Positions 1 through 8,808 of a DNA stretch of 64,000 bases are shown here, piece by piece. How positions within the stretch are numbered: position 1 is the first letter of the stretch; each line of letters starts with the position of its first letter. The position numbers and the translations under genes were made by a program. The notes beneath the pieces are model-generated. The model was not told where the DNA came from, made no database searches, and saw only the letters and a list, made by a program, of their open reading frames with translations. The DNA is taken from the NCBI RefSeq assembly GCF_039525805.1, contig NZ_BAAAHZ010000014.1; one strand, 5' to 3'. The DNA is from Dietzia natronolimnaea (GTDB lineage: Bacteria > Actinomycetota > Actinomycetes > Mycobacteriales > Mycobacteriaceae).

Positions 1-913
1 CGGTCTCGATGTCGTCGGCCTTCTCGCGGAACTCCGCGTCGGTCGACTCCGGCCGCAGGTCACCGATCCGGCCCATGACGGTGTCCAGCGCCAGGAAGCG
101 GTCCCGCACATCCGCCCACTGGGACCGCAGTTCGTCGTCGGCCAGCGGGGAGGTGAGGGAGTTGGCGCGGATGTCCAGCCCGGTGAGCTCGCCGGCGACC
201 CGCCCGTACTCGCGGGAGACCCGGTCGTAGCGTTCCCTCGCCGTCGTCGCCTTCTTCTTACGGCTCGCCGCGACGGCCGCACCGATCGCGCCGGCGCCCA
301 GGGCCCCCGCGCCACCGAGGGCCCACGGCAGCCAGGACGGCATGCCCTCGGACTCCGGGGCCCGGACCGAGGGATCGGCCGCCGCCCGTGCACCCGCCAG
401 CAGACCCACCGCGTGGTTGTCGCGCCGCATCGGGTCCTTCATCGCCTCGAGCGACCCGTCGAGGTGCCCACCCTCGAACACGTCGAGCGCCGTGCAGACG
501 TCGTCACCGCAGTAGATGCCGACCTGCCGTGACTCGACGTCGTTGGCGACGATCAGCGTTCCGGGCGCCCACTTCTCGCGATCCTCGGACACCAGCTCCG
601 GCCGCTCGGCCTGGGCGAAGCGCTCGGTCGTGTCATTGAGGTTGTCGTTGCCGTCGTCGAAGACCAGGTACTCGACCTGGCGCACCTGGGGCGGAAACGG
701 GATGAGCGCCGTCTCGGTACGCAGGAGGTCCTGATCGCCGGCCGAGAGCACACCGGCCCGGTCGGTGACGCCGACGCCGACCGTCACGGTCTGCTCCGGG
801 GCCGGGGCCTGAGCGCGGGCCGGGGCGAGCGGGAGCAGCATCAGCAGTAGGGCCGCGGCGCCGGACAGCACCACGATCATGAGGCGGAGGGGGCGGCACA
901 CCGGGCTGGTCAT
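1..913 (-). CDS. Secreted/membrane TPM-like protein (DUF5129 type), 3' end cut by window
   Basis: The reading frame is open from an ATG at 913 to the window edge, so only the first ~304 residues are visible. Residues 1-35 form a signal peptide (hydrophobic run LMLLPLAPARAQ). The next ~150 residues resemble the TPM/Psb32-like fold seen in DUF5129 proteins of Corynebacteriales, with two cysteines in YCGDDVC. A second membrane segment follows near residue 190 (WALGGAGALGAGAIGAAVAA), then a basic stop (RKKK) and a charged, probably coiled-coil cytoplasmic part. Function is unknown; an envelope role is inferred from topology. The assignment to DUF5129 is by recollection of the family pattern. Confidence 0.7.
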   Translation of the reverse strand, partial: MTSPVCRPLRLMIVVLSGAAALLLMLLPLAPARAQAPAPEQTVTVGVGVTDRAGVLSAGDQDLLRTETALIPFPPQVRQVEYLVFDDGNDNLNDTTERFAQAERPELVSEDREKWAPGTLIVANDVESRQVGIYCGDDVCTALDVFEGGHLDGSLEAMKDPMRRDNHAVGLLAGARAAADPSVRAPESEGMPSWLPWALGGAGALGAGAIGAAVAASRKKKATTARERYDRVSREYGRVAGELTGLDIRANSLTSPLADDELRSQWADVRDRFLALDTVMGRIGDLRPESTDAEFREKADDIET

Positions 914-1007
914 GCGTTCACTCTAGGTGCGGCGCATGTCGTCGTCATCCCCCTGCGCCGGCCCCGGGAGGGCACCCGCTCACGTTCCCGCCTCCGCCGA
1001 AGCTCGC

Positions 1008-1051
1008 CGGCCCGCCCCCCTGAGCGCGCAGGAGTTCAGGCCCGGGAGCGG
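1008..1051. repeat. Dispersed intergenic repeat, copy 1
   Basis: This 44-bp stretch in the divergent gap between the genes at 913 and 1176 aligns without gaps to 26834-26877 (about 37 of 44 identical; the last 21 bases differ at one position). The core is CCCGGGAGCGG. It does not code for anything recognisable. Confidence 0.55.
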
Positions 1052-1175
1052 CTGTGGTCGAGCCGAGCAGGCGCTCTCGCGCATGCCCGCACGCGCGGCA
1101 CGCTGGCGGCGGGTCTGCGGCGGGTCGCAGACGGGCCGGTGATGAGCGCGCGGCGGACCCCGCTAGCCTCGTCCG

Positions 1176-2447
1176 GTGTTCATCCTGGAAACGCTCATCG
1201 CGATCACGGTCGCCATGACCACGGCGTTCGGCGGACTGGTCGCGGAGGATCTCATCACCCGCGACGCGGCCTGCACCATCTCGGCGGTGCCGGACCTGTG
1301 GTCGCCGGAGTGCACCTCCCCCTCCCGCCTGGCCTGGTTCGTCGGCACCCTGGCCGTGCTCATCACCGCCATGGCGGTCCGCGCCTGGATGATCGCCCAC
1401 AACGGCACCCTGTACTACCTGCGGTTACTCCCCGCCGAGAGCGCGGACCGGATGCGCGCCGCGGTGGACGTGGCCAACGCCCGGAGCCTGGACTTCCGTT
1501 CGGCGACCGGCTGGTTCGGCACCAACGGCGACGTGGTGGATCTGCGGCGGGCCGTCGACCACGTCTCGGACGAGCTCGAGAGGGCGATGAACGACGACGA
1601 CGACGCGACCGGCTACGTCCTGGCCCCCAACCTGGCGTTCCCCGCCGCACTGGCCGTCGGATACGACACCCTCCTGCGCGAGCGCACACACCTCGCGGAG
1701 CTGCCCACCGAGGCCCGCCGGCGCCGGTTGCCCGGAGGGGACACGGGGGTGCGGACCGTGTACTTCGACGACGGTGACGACATGTGGGCCGAGCGTCGGT
1801 GGCTGTCGCGACGGAGCCGACGGGACTCCGAGCTGTCGATGGTCACGCTCGGCACGGGGCGCGGGCCAACCGGACGCGTGTGGCTCTCGCTCCAGCTCGA
1901 CGGGGGCGGAGCCGTCTCCGAGGTCGACGCGCAGCATCCACTGCGGGCGGCGGCGGACCTCGTCGTCGTCGTGGGTCCCACCGCCACCACCGACGGCGTC
2001 GAGACCCTCCGACCCTGGGCCCTCCCCGCCGGCCGGTGGTACCCGGGCGCGAGCGGTCGGCAGATCGACCGGCGCGCGTTCGCCCGGCTGGTCGAGGAGC
2101 TCTCCGGCGCGGTAGAGCAGGTACTCGACGACCACCCCGAGGCCGACGTCCTGCTCTCCGGCCGCATGCCACGGAGTGTCGCGTTCGCGCTCGGGTACGT
2201 GATCTCCCAGCGCAAGGACGACCGCATCGAGGGCAAGCGCGCCGCCCACCACCCGACCCGCCCCGACGACACCCGGGCCGAGCGCGCCCAGGCCCGCGCG
2301 GAGAACGAGGGGCTGAGCTCGCTGAGCCGCTTCTGGTCCTCGGTCACCCCGGTGCTCGAGCACCTCGGGGAGGCCAAACCGGCGCTGGTGCACGCGGCCC
2401 AGCGCGACGAGGTCGTGAGGCGCCTGCCCGTCGGGCCCGCCGCCTGA
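1176..2447 (+). CDS. Two-TM protein with SAVED-like cytoplasmic domain, function unknown
   Basis: Protein of 423 residues from a GTG start. Two N-terminal membrane segments are visible (about residues 2-22 and 53-72), and the remaining ~350 residues should be cytoplasmic. Two similar blocks stand out: LAPNLAFPAALAVGYDTL (about residue 150) and LSGRMPRSVAFALGYVI (about residue 330). The second, with a preceding hydrophobic strand, resembles the Pro...AFxLG signature of SAVED/CARF-like ligand-binding domains; the duplication fits a tandem CARF-like architecture. Two-TM plus SAVED is the known layout of the CBASS effector Cap14. No CD-NTase, ubiquitin-like cassette or nuclease partner lies nearby, so a defence role is speculative. 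It could equally be a lineage-specific conserved membrane protein. Confidence 0.5.
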   Translation: MFILETLIAITVAMTTAFGGLVAEDLITRDAACTISAVPDLWSPECTSPSRLAWFVGTLAVLITAMAVRAWMIAHNGTLYYLRLLPAESADRMRAAVDVANARSLDFRSATGWFGTNGDVVDLRRAVDHVSDELERAMNDDDDATGYVLAPNLAFPAALAVGYDTLLRERTHLAELPTEARRRRLPGGDTGVRTVYFDDGDDMWAERRWLSRRSRRDSELSMVTLGTGRGPTGRVWLSLQLDGGGAVSEVDAQHPLRAAADLVVVVGPTATTDGVETLRPWALPAGRWYPGASGRQIDRRAFARLVEELSGAVEQVLDDHPEADVLLSGRMPRSVAFALGYVISQRKDDRIEGKRAAHHPTRPDDTRAERAQARAENEGLSSLSRFWSSVTPVLEHLGEAKPALVHAAQRDEVVRRLPVGPAA

Positions 2448-2480
2448 GGGCCGACCCGCCGCGGCCGGGCCGGCCGGGCC

Positions 2481-3680
2481 TCAGTCGGCGAGCGGCGCCC
2501 CGTCCCGCAGGTGCGGGGCCAGGGTGTTGTCGAACATCGTCAGCGCCGACGCGATCGCCATGTGCATGTCCAGGTACTGGTACGTGCCCAGCCGGCCGCC
2601 GAAGATCACGCGGTTCGCCGCGGTCTCGGCCTTGGCGCGGTCGCGGTAGAGGGCCAGCCGCTCGCGGTCGGTGGACTCGTTGATCGGGTAGTACGGCTCG
2701 TCGGAGCGCTCGGCGAAGCGGCTGTACTCGCGCATGATGACGGTCTTGTCCGTGGGGTAGTTCGTCCGCTCGGGGTGGAAGTGGCGGAACTCGTGGATGC
2801 GCGTGTAGTCGAACTCCGCGTCGTTGTAGTTCATCACCGGGGTGCCCTGGAAATCGCCGGTGGGCAGGACCTCGGTCTCGAAGTCCAGGGTGCGCCACCC
2901 GAGCTCGCCCTCGGCGTAGTCGAAGTAGCGGTCCAGCGGGCCGGTGTAGACCACGGGCGCGTCCGGGCTCGCCGCGCGGACGGCCTCGCGGACGTCGAAC
3001 CAGTCGGTGTCCAGGACCACGTCGATCTTCTCGTCGGCGGCCATGTTCTCCAGCCACGCGGTATAGCCGTCGACGGGCAGGCCCTCGTGGGTGTCGTTGA
3101 AGTAGCGGTTGTCGAACGTGTAGCGCACGGGCAGGCGGGTGATGTTTCCGGCGGGCAGGTTCTTGGGGTCGGTCTGCCACTGCTTGGCGGTGTAGTCCCT
3201 GATGAACGCCTCGTAGAGCGGCCGCCCGATCAGCGAGATGGCCTTCTCCTCGAAGTTGGCCGCGTCCTCGGCCGAGAACTCCGCGGCCTGCTCGGCGATG
3301 AGCTCCCGCGCCTCGTCGGGCGAGTAGTAGCGCCCGAAGAACTGGTTGATCAGGCCCAACCCCATGGGGAACTGGTACGCCGTGCCCTTGTGCATCGCGA
3401 ACACGCGGTGCTGGTAGCCGGTGAAGTCGGTGAAACGGTTGACGTACTCCCACACCCGCTCGTTGGAGGTGTGGAACAGGTGTGCGCCGTACTTGTGGAT
3501 CTCGATCCCGGTCTCGGGCTCGGGCTCGGAGTAGGCGTTGCCGCCGATGTGGTGACGCCGGTCGAGCACCAGCACGCGCTTGCCGAGCTCGGCCGCGGCC
3601 CGCTCGGCGACCGTCAGGCCGAAGAAACCGGACCCCACCACGATGAGGTCATAGGTCCCCCACTGCCGATCGCCTGCCAT
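2481..3680 (-). CDS. glf: UDP-galactopyranose mutase
   Basis: Flavoenzyme of 399 residues that interconverts UDP-galactopyranose and UDP-galactofuranose, supplying the galactan of the arabinogalactan cell wall. The N-terminal FAD-binding motif VVGSGFFGLTVAE and the GGNAYSE segment are typical. Conserved stretches later in the protein include FGRYYSPDEA, RPLYEAFI and VMNYND. An ATG at 3680 is preferred to the GTG one codon further upstream. The assembly gap starts eight bases upstream of this start, so promoter and any upstream partner are not visible. In mycobacteria glf heads a galactan/arabinan cluster; here the amidase gene beyond the gap matches that neighbourhood. Confidence 0.95.
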   Translation of the reverse strand: MAGDRQWGTYDLIVVGSGFFGLTVAERAAAELGKRVLVLDRRHHIGGNAYSEPEPETGIEIHKYGAHLFHTSNERVWEYVNRFTDFTGYQHRVFAMHKGTAYQFPMGLGLINQFFGRYYSPDEARELIAEQAAEFSAEDAANFEEKAISLIGRPLYEAFIRDYTAKQWQTDPKNLPAGNITRLPVRYTFDNRYFNDTHEGLPVDGYTAWLENMAADEKIDVVLDTDWFDVREAVRAASPDAPVVYTGPLDRYFDYAEGELGWRTLDFETEVLPTGDFQGTPVMNYNDAEFDYTRIHEFRHFHPERTNYPTDKTVIMREYSRFAERSDEPYYPINESTDRERLALYRDRAKAETAANRVIFGGRLGTYQYLDMHMAIASALTMFDNTLAPHLRDGAPLAD

Positions 3681-3688
3681 CACTTCGA

Positions 3689-3795
3689 NNNNNNNNNNNN
3701 NNNNNNNNNNNNNNNNNNNNNNNNNNNNNNNNNNNNNNNNNNNNNNNNNNNNNNNNNNNNNNNNNNNNNNNNNNNNNNNNNNNNNNNNNNNNNNN
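3689..3795. other. Assembly gap (run of N)
   Basis: 107 consecutive N separate glf from the amidase upstream region. True length is unknown. In M. tuberculosis the gene erp/pirG, a repetitive exported protein, lies at this position, so a repetitive gene could have been lost here in assembly; this is inference. Confidence 0.95.
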
Positions 3796-3916
3796 CGACG
3801 AGGAGGGCCCCACCCGTGCGCGGTGCCGCTGCTCAGTCCGCGCGTCGGGCGGCCGCGTCGTCGTACATCGGTTCGAAACTACACGGTTGTGACCCCAAAA
3901 TTCACTTCCGTACCAC

Positions 3917-3944
3917 TTGGTTTCACGCGTTTCTTAGCTACCAT
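3917..3944 (+). promoter_or_regulatory. Possible promoter of the amidase gene
   Basis: TTGGTT at 3917-3922 and TACCAT at 3939-3944 are separated by 16 bases inside a locally AT-richer stretch (3870-3950). This would give an untranslated leader of about 100 bases before the TTG start at 4052. The 3684-4051 interval holds no convincing gene. Confidence 0.35.
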
Positions 3945-4051
3945 TGACCACGTTCGTCACATTCGTCCCAGTGGTCGCAGCGCTCGCGGCCGCCGGGAAG
4001 AAGTGTTCCGCAGCGGGATCCGCGAGACACAGACCTGATCTGGAGAAGCCC

Positions 4052-6142
4052 TTGAGAACACGACGCCGCCCCCTGAACGTCAGCGGTCGACGCAGGACCC
4101 TCGCCCTCGCGGTGGCGGTCGCGGCGTCCGTCGTCACGCCCCTCGCCGTGTACGGGGCGGACCACCTGGTCGAGTCCGGAGACGACATCGCCGCCACCGC
4201 GGGCGCCGCCGTCCCCACCGGGACGGCCGAGGTCTCCCTGTCCGACGCACCCGCCGCGGCAGGCGTGGACACCGACATCGCGGTGGGCTCCGCCCCGGTC
4301 AAGGAGGTCACCTCCGAGACCCCGTTCTCGATGGTCGGCGTCACGTGGAAGGGCTACAACCCGCAGGCCGTCGCGGCCCTGCGCGCCAAGAACCCGGACG
4401 GCTCGTGGGGCCCCTGGTACGAGGCGGAGTCCGTCGACGACGAGGGCGAGAGCACCACCGGCAGCGGCGGCACCGAGCCGGTCTTCCTCGGGGTGGACAC
4501 CACCACGGTCCAGATCAAGGTCTCCGGCGTCGACATCGCGGACACGTCGCTCGCGGACGCGCCCGAGGGCTCGGAGTCCCAGGGCTCGGAGTCCGAGAGC
4601 GCGAAGCCCGAGGGCGCGGAGTCCCAGGACGCGGAGGCCTCGGCGGCCCCGGTGTCCGAGGCCGCCGACACCCCGGCCACGGGGTCCCCCGCGCAGAACG
4701 ACGTCGCGGCCACCCGGTCGGCCGAGCCCGCCCCCGCGCGGCCCGCCTCCGCCGACGCCCCGCCGGTCCCGACCCGCTACGCGGACATCAAGCCCGTCGC
4801 GGAGTCCACCGACCTGCGGTCCGACTCGGTCACCGCCGTCCTGATCTCCCCCGACGCCACCCCGACCCCCGACCCGGAGTCGTTCGGGGACATCACCGCG
4901 CAGGGCGGGACCGGAGCGAACGGTGACATCGCGGCCAGGCAGCCGGCGATCATCAGCCGCGCCGGCTGGGGCGCCGACGAGTCCATCCGCTGCCGCAACG
5001 CCACCTACGACCCCACGCTCGCCGCCGCCGTCGTCCACCACACGGCCGGCAGCAATAACTACACCCGCGAGGGCTCGGCCGGCGTCGTGCGGGGCATCTA
5101 CACCTACCACGCACGCAACCTGGGTTGGTGCGACGTCGGGTACAACGTCATGGTCGACAAGTATGGCCAGGCCTTCGAGGGCCGCCACGGCGGCCTCAAC
5201 CGCAACGTCCAGGGTGCGCACGCCGGCGGCTTCAACGGCAACACCTGGGGAATCTCGATGATGGGCGACTACTCGACCGTCGCCCCGCCCGAGGCCACCG
5301 TGCGCAAGATGGGCGAGATCATCGGGTGGCGCCTGTCGGTCGCCGGGGTCAACCCCAAGGGTTCCGACACCCACTACTCCGAGGGCACGTCCTTCACCAG
5401 GTACCCCATGGGCGCCGCGGTCCGGTTGCCCAACATCTTCGCCCACCGCGACGTCGGCAACACCTCGTGCCCCGGCGACGCGGGCTACGCCAGGATGGGT
5501 CAGATCCGCGACATCGCGGCGGCCTACGCCCAGAGCGGCGGCGGGACCCCGGCTCCGACCAACCCCACTCCCCCGGTCACCAACCCCGGGACGACCCCGC
5601 GGCCGGGCACCGGTGGGACGACGATCCCGGGCGTCACCCAGGGCAGTGTCCAGGACGCGGTGACCTCCGCGCTCCGGACCGTGCTGTCCGGTGGCCGCCT
5701 CGACGCCGCCGCGCTGACGCGGATCCTCACGGGCGGGAAGACGCTGGCCGACATCCCGTTCGACGCCGGCTCGGTGCAGGCCGCGGTCGGCGGGGACCTG
5801 GGCTCCGTCGGGAATCTGATCGGCGGCGACTTCGCCAGGCTCGCCTCGCAGTTCGCCGGCCCGCTCGGACAGGTCCTCTCCGGCGTCCAGAGGTTCGGCA
5901 ACGTGTCCCTGGTGAAGCACGAGAACGGTGCGGTCTACTCCTCACCCGAGACGGGCACCCACCCTGTGTGGGGCGTGATCGGTGACGCCTGGGCCTCCCA
6001 GGGCTTCGAGCACGGACCGCTCGGCCTGCCGGTCTCGAGTGAGGCCGGACGCGAGGACGGCACGGTCGCCCAGCGCTTCGAGGGCGGCACGCTGGTCTTC
6101 GACCCGGCCACCAAGGAGCTCACGGTCGAGCCGAACCCCTGA
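4052..6142 (+). CDS. Secreted N-acetylmuramoyl-L-alanine amidase with LGFP repeat
   Basis: The TTG at 4052 is chosen because it follows GGAGAAG by a few bases and opens directly into a signal peptide (MRTRRRPLN... then a long Ala/Val core); the open frame upstream has no such features. The product is about 696 residues. An Ala/Glu/Ser-rich linker lies near residues 170-240. An Amidase_2 (PGRP-like) domain spans about 300-480, with zinc-ligand candidates in VVHHTAG and HRDVGNTSCPGD. A Pro/Thr linker follows, and a C-terminal LGFP repeat (WGVIGDAW...GPLGLPVSSE) for wall attachment. It should cut the amide bond between MurNAc and L-Ala of peptidoglycan outside the membrane. The M. tuberculosis counterpart near glf is Rv3811. 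Confidence 0.9.
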   Translation: MRTRRRPLNVSGRRRTLALAVAVAASVVTPLAVYGADHLVESGDDIAATAGAAVPTGTAEVSLSDAPAAAGVDTDIAVGSAPVKEVTSETPFSMVGVTWKGYNPQAVAALRAKNPDGSWGPWYEAESVDDEGESTTGSGGTEPVFLGVDTTTVQIKVSGVDIADTSLADAPEGSESQGSESESAKPEGAESQDAEASAAPVSEAADTPATGSPAQNDVAATRSAEPAPARPASADAPPVPTRYADIKPVAESTDLRSDSVTAVLISPDATPTPDPESFGDITAQGGTGANGDIAARQPAIISRAGWGADESIRCRNATYDPTLAAAVVHHTAGSNNYTREGSAGVVRGIYTYHARNLGWCDVGYNVMVDKYGQAFEGRHGGLNRNVQGAHAGGFNGNTWGISMMGDYSTVAPPEATVRKMGEIIGWRLSVAGVNPKGSDTHYSEGTSFTRYPMGAAVRLPNIFAHRDVGNTSCPGDAGYARMGQIRDIAAAYAQSGGGTPAPTNPTPPVTNPGTTPRPGTGGTTIPGVTQGSVQDAVTSALRTVLSGGRLDAAALTRILTGGKTLADIPFDAGSVQAAVGGDLGSVGNLIGGDFARLASQFAGPLGQVLSGVQRFGNVSLVKHENGAVYSSPETGTHPVWGVIGDAWASQGFEHGPLGLPVSSEAGREDGTVAQRFEGGTLVFDPATKELTVEPNP

Positions 6143-6196
6143 TTCCCGGCCGACGCCGAGCGTCGGCCGACCAGACTCGCGGACCGGGTCCCACCA

Positions 6197-6236
6197 GGTG
6201 TGCCCGCCGCCCCGTCACCGGGGCGGCGGGCACACC
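6197..6236 (+). terminator. Hairpin terminator after the amidase gene
   Basis: A perfect 17-bp stem (6197-6213 with 6220-6236, GGTGTGCCCGCCGCCCC and complement) encloses a 6-base loop 55 bases after the amidase stop. There is no T-run, as is usual in high-GC actinobacteria. Confidence 0.8.
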
Positions 6237-6301
6237 GGGGAAGTGGCGGGGACCGGTCCGCGCAGACAATTCACCACCCGGCCACCCGGGTATCCCCCGC
6301 C

Positions 6302-6428
6302 GCGGCATCTGCTGGCGCGGCATCTGCTGGCGCGGCGTAACGCTGCCCGGGCATCCGCTGTCGCGGCGTCCCGCTGCCCCGGGCATCCGCTGTCGCGGCG
6401 TCCCGCTGCCCCGGCATCCGCGACCGCG
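6302..6428. repeat. Short tandem repeats between convergent genes
   Basis: Two perfect tandem copies of a 15-mer (6302-6331, GCGGCATCTGCTGGC) are followed by two perfect tandem copies of a 32-bp unit (6349-6380 and 6381-6412) and a partial third. All share GGCATC(C/T)GCTG. The block fills most of the 428-base gap between the amidase and HAD genes; nothing here looks coding. Confidence 0.8.
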
Positions 6429-6492
6429 CCTGCGCACCTGGAACGCGTTCGCCCACGTCGATGCACTCGCGCGCGCACCGAAGTGCGCGCCA

Positions 6493-6515
6493 GCGATCAT
6501 CGCCAGGAGCGGCTG
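6493..6515. repeat. Dispersed intergenic repeat, partial copy
   Basis: A 23-base stretch beginning GCGATCATC matches 26889-26911 at 19 of 23 positions and ends in a (G)GAGCGSCTG core. It lies between convergent genes. Confidence 0.4.
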
Positions 6516-6570
6516 AGCGACCGGGCGGGGCGAGGGCTGTGAGCTGTGGGCTGTGAGCTGTGGGGTGGGC

Positions 6571-7401
6571 TCAGACCCACCAGCGGCGCAGCACGTGCGC
6601 CAGCCCCGCCTCGTCGTTGCTCAGCGTGATCTCGTCGGCCGCGGCGTGCACCGACGGAATGGCGTTGCCCATCGCCACGCCGTGGTCCGCCCAGCGCAGC
6701 ATCTCCAGGTCGTTGGGCATGTCACCGAAGGCGACAGTCACCGGGACGGCGGACGGCAGGGCCGTGGAGGCGGCGGTGGCGGCGGCGATCTCGGTCAGGC
6801 CGCTGGCCTTGGTCACCCCACGGGCCGCGAACTCGATCAGCCCGTCGGTCGTGGAGTAGGTGACGTCGGCGAGGTGGTCGATCTCGCCGCGGAGCGCGGC
6901 CACCATGTCGGCGCTGGGCACCCCGGGAACCCGCGCCAGCAGTTTGAGGACCGGCGCGGAGAGCACCTCGGCGTGCCCTACCTCCAGGTGTGCGGGATGG
7001 ATCCAGGCGTGCTCGTAGTCCGGGCTGGCCACGAAGTCGGCGTCCGCCGCGTCGGTGCCCAGCCGCTCGGCCGCGATCCCGCTGTGCGGGAGCCTCCGGC
7101 GCAGCACCTCGTCGATCGCGGCGAGAGTGTCCGGTTCGAGCAGCCGGGTGGACAGGAACTCGCCGGTGTCGGTGTCCTTGATCACCGCGCCGTTCGCGCA
7201 GACCGCGAGCGGTGCGACGGGCAACTGGTCGACGACCTGGTCCAGCCACCTCGGGGGGCGCCCGGTGGCCAGCACGAACGTCGCGCCGTCCGCGACGAGG
7301 TCCGCCACGACCGCCCGGTTGGCCGCCGGGATGAGGTCGTCGGTGCCGAGCAGGGTCCCGTCGACGTCCGTGGCGACGAGCAGAGGTCTGGACCGGGTCA
7401 C
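6571..7401 (-). CDS. Cof-type HAD-superfamily phosphatase
   Basis: 276 residues from a GTG at 7401 that overlaps the stop of the upstream acyltransferase gene (GTGA). HAD motif I is seen as ATDVDGTLLG at residues 8-17, with ATGRPPRW shortly after and the motif III/IV region as FGDMPNDLEML near residue 235. The cap domain between them is of the large C2 type found in Cof/YbiV sugar-phosphate phosphatases. Substrate cannot be read from sequence. The M. tuberculosis relative in the same neighbourhood is Rv3813c. The two-gene unit with a lipid acyltransferase suggests co-transcription but not necessarily a shared pathway. Confidence 0.88.
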   Translation of the reverse strand: MTRSRPLLVATDVDGTLLGTDDLIPAANRAVVADLVADGATFVLATGRPPRWLDQVVDQLPVAPLAVCANGAVIKDTDTGEFLSTRLLEPDTLAAIDEVLRRRLPHSGIAAERLGTDAADADFVASPDYEHAWIHPAHLEVGHAEVLSAPVLKLLARVPGVPSADMVAALRGEIDHLADVTYSTTDGLIEFAARGVTKASGLTEIAAATAASTALPSAVPVTVAFGDMPNDLEMLRWADHGVAMGNAIPSVHAAADEITLSNDEAGLAHVLRRWWV

Positions 7402-8219
7402 GGAGCGTCCGGGCCCGCCGGTCCCTTCGGGGCGTCGGAGGCGTCGGCGGACGGGTCCACGGCCTTCTCCGCCCGCCGGCGCATCCGCTCGGCGTGCTCG
7501 GCCTCGTCGAGGGCGGTGGCCTCCTCGAGGGTCGGGGCCGAACCGCCGAGACGGGCCGGGACCCAGTTCGCACCGGGCGGGTACGGGCCGTAGCGCTGCG
7601 CGTACTCGTCCTGCAGCCGCTCGAGGGTGGCCTGCATCCGCGAGCGCAGCTCCTCGGTGCACTCCTCCACCGGCTCGTACGCCGGCGTCGGCTCGCCGAC
7701 CTCCATCATGATCGGCACCTTCGGGCGCAGCAGCTTCTTGGGCAGGCCCTTGGTCCACACCCGCTGCGAGCCCCACAGGGTCACCGTGATGATCGGGACG
7801 TCGGCGGCGAGCGCCATCCGCACCGCACCGGACTTGAAGCCCTTGACCTCGAAGCTGCGACTGATGGTGGCCTCGGGGAACACGCCCACCAGCTCTCCAG
7901 CCTTGAGCCGGTCCACCGCCTCGTCGAACGACGCCTTACCCGCCGTGCGGTCGACCGGGATGTGCTTGAGCTCCCGCATGATCGGCCCGGAGACCTTGTG
8001 GTCGAACACCTCGACCTTGGCCATGTAGCGGATGAACCGCTTGTGCAGGCGCGCCGGGATGCCGCCGTAGACGAAGTCGAGGTACCCGGTGTGGTTCATC
8101 ACCACCACGGCCCCGCCGACCTCGGGGAAGTTGCGCTCGCCGCGCATCGTGATGTCCAGTCCCTGGACTTTGAACATTGTCCGGGCGAACCCGATGATCC
8201 CCGTATAGAGCAGCTCCAC
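7398..8219 (-). CDS. 1-acyl-sn-glycerol-3-phosphate acyltransferase (PlsC family)
   Basis: 273 residues from a GTG at 8219; the longer open frame upstream is antisense to other genes and lacks family similarity. The HX4D acyltransferase motif is NHTGYLD near residue 45, the acceptor-binding FPEATIS block near 117 and a later VPIITVTLWGS block agree with the PlsC/LPLAT family. It should transfer an acyl chain to lysophosphatidate or a related lipid at the inner face of the membrane. The C-terminal ~60 residues are charged and Ala/Glu-rich, beyond the catalytic domain. The family member at the matching M. tuberculosis locus is Rv3816c. Confidence 0.9.
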   Translation of the reverse strand: MELLYTGIIGFARTMFKVQGLDITMRGERNFPEVGGAVVVMNHTGYLDFVYGGIPARLHKRFIRYMAKVEVFDHKVSGPIMRELKHIPVDRTAGKASFDEAVDRLKAGELVGVFPEATISRSFEVKGFKSGAVRMALAADVPIITVTLWGSQRVWTKGLPKKLLRPKVPIMMEVGEPTPAYEPVEECTEELRSRMQATLERLQDEYAQRYGPYPPGANWVPARLGGSAPTLEEATALDEAEHAERMRRRAEKAVDPSADASDAPKGPAGPDAP

Positions 8220-8279
8220 GGCCCCCAGCGTAGCGGCCCACCCCGGGCGGCGTGATCCGCTGCCGGTAGGTTCGGCGGG

Positions 8280-8798
8280 GTGGATGACGACGAGCCCTTC
8301 GATTCGGTCGACCCCGCGGCGCGCAGTCGCCACTATTCGTGGCCGCCGCTGCCGAGCGAGTCCGAGCGCAGCCCGCACGCGGGGCTGGACGCCCTGCGGG
8401 GGATCGTCGACGGCGAGCGTCACCTCTCCCCCGGCGCGCACACCCTCGGCCTGGCACTGACCTCGGCGTCCGATCGCGTGGTCGCCATGACCGCCACACC
8501 CGGGGAGTGGGCCCTGAACAACGGGGGGACCGTGCACGGCGGGATCGTCTCGGGGTGGGTCGACTCCGCCCTGGGCTACGCCACCGCGACCGTCGTCGAC
8601 GAGGGCGTGGGCTACAGCACGCTCGACCTGACCGTCCGGTACATCCGCGCGCTCAGGTTGGAGAAGACCCCCGCGACGATCCATGCCGAGGTCGAGCACG
8701 TGGGCCGGTCGACGTGCGTCGTGCAGGCCAAGGTCCTCGACACCGACGGTCGGACCTGCGCCAGCGCGAGCGGCGTGATGATGCTCTTCCGGCCCTGA
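8280..8798 (+). CDS. PaaI-family hotdog thioesterase
   Basis: 172 residues from a GTG at 8280, transcribed away from the acyltransferase gene with about 60 bases between the starts. The hotdog core includes WALNNGGTVHGGIVSGWVDS, in which the NGG...HGG pattern with the following acidic residue is the usual active-site region of PaaI/ACOT13-type thioesterases. It likely hydrolyses an acyl- or aryl-CoA thioester in the cytoplasm. The first ~40 residues are variable and acidic. Substrate is not predictable. Confidence 0.85.
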   Translation: MDDDEPFDSVDPAARSRHYSWPPLPSESERSPHAGLDALRGIVDGERHLSPGAHTLGLALTSASDRVVAMTATPGEWALNNGGTVHGGIVSGWVDSALGYATATVVDEGVGYSTLDLTVRYIRALRLEKTPATIHAEVEHVGRSTCVVQAKVLDTDGRTCASASGVMMLFRP

Positions 8799-8808
8799 GC
8801 CGATCCGG

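Noticed and set aside
1176..2447. Calling the SAVED-like protein a CBASS defence system
   Set aside because: No CD-NTase, E1/E2, JAB or Cap-type accessory genes exist in the window, and the neighbourhood is core metabolism. Only the domain resemblance is reported.
2511..3947. Plus-strand frame running through the run of N
   Set aside because: Antisense to glf and continuous only because N codons are not read as stops.
3938..5920. Long minus-strand frame opposite the amidase gene
   Set aside because: The product is Gly/Arg/Val-rich without motifs; the plus strand has clear amidase and LGFP domains.
6120..6500. Minus-strand frame across the 6302-6412 tandem repeats (RDSGCPG-like repeats)
   Set aside because: Created by the tandem repeats and crossing the amidase terminator; no start signal and no family similarity.
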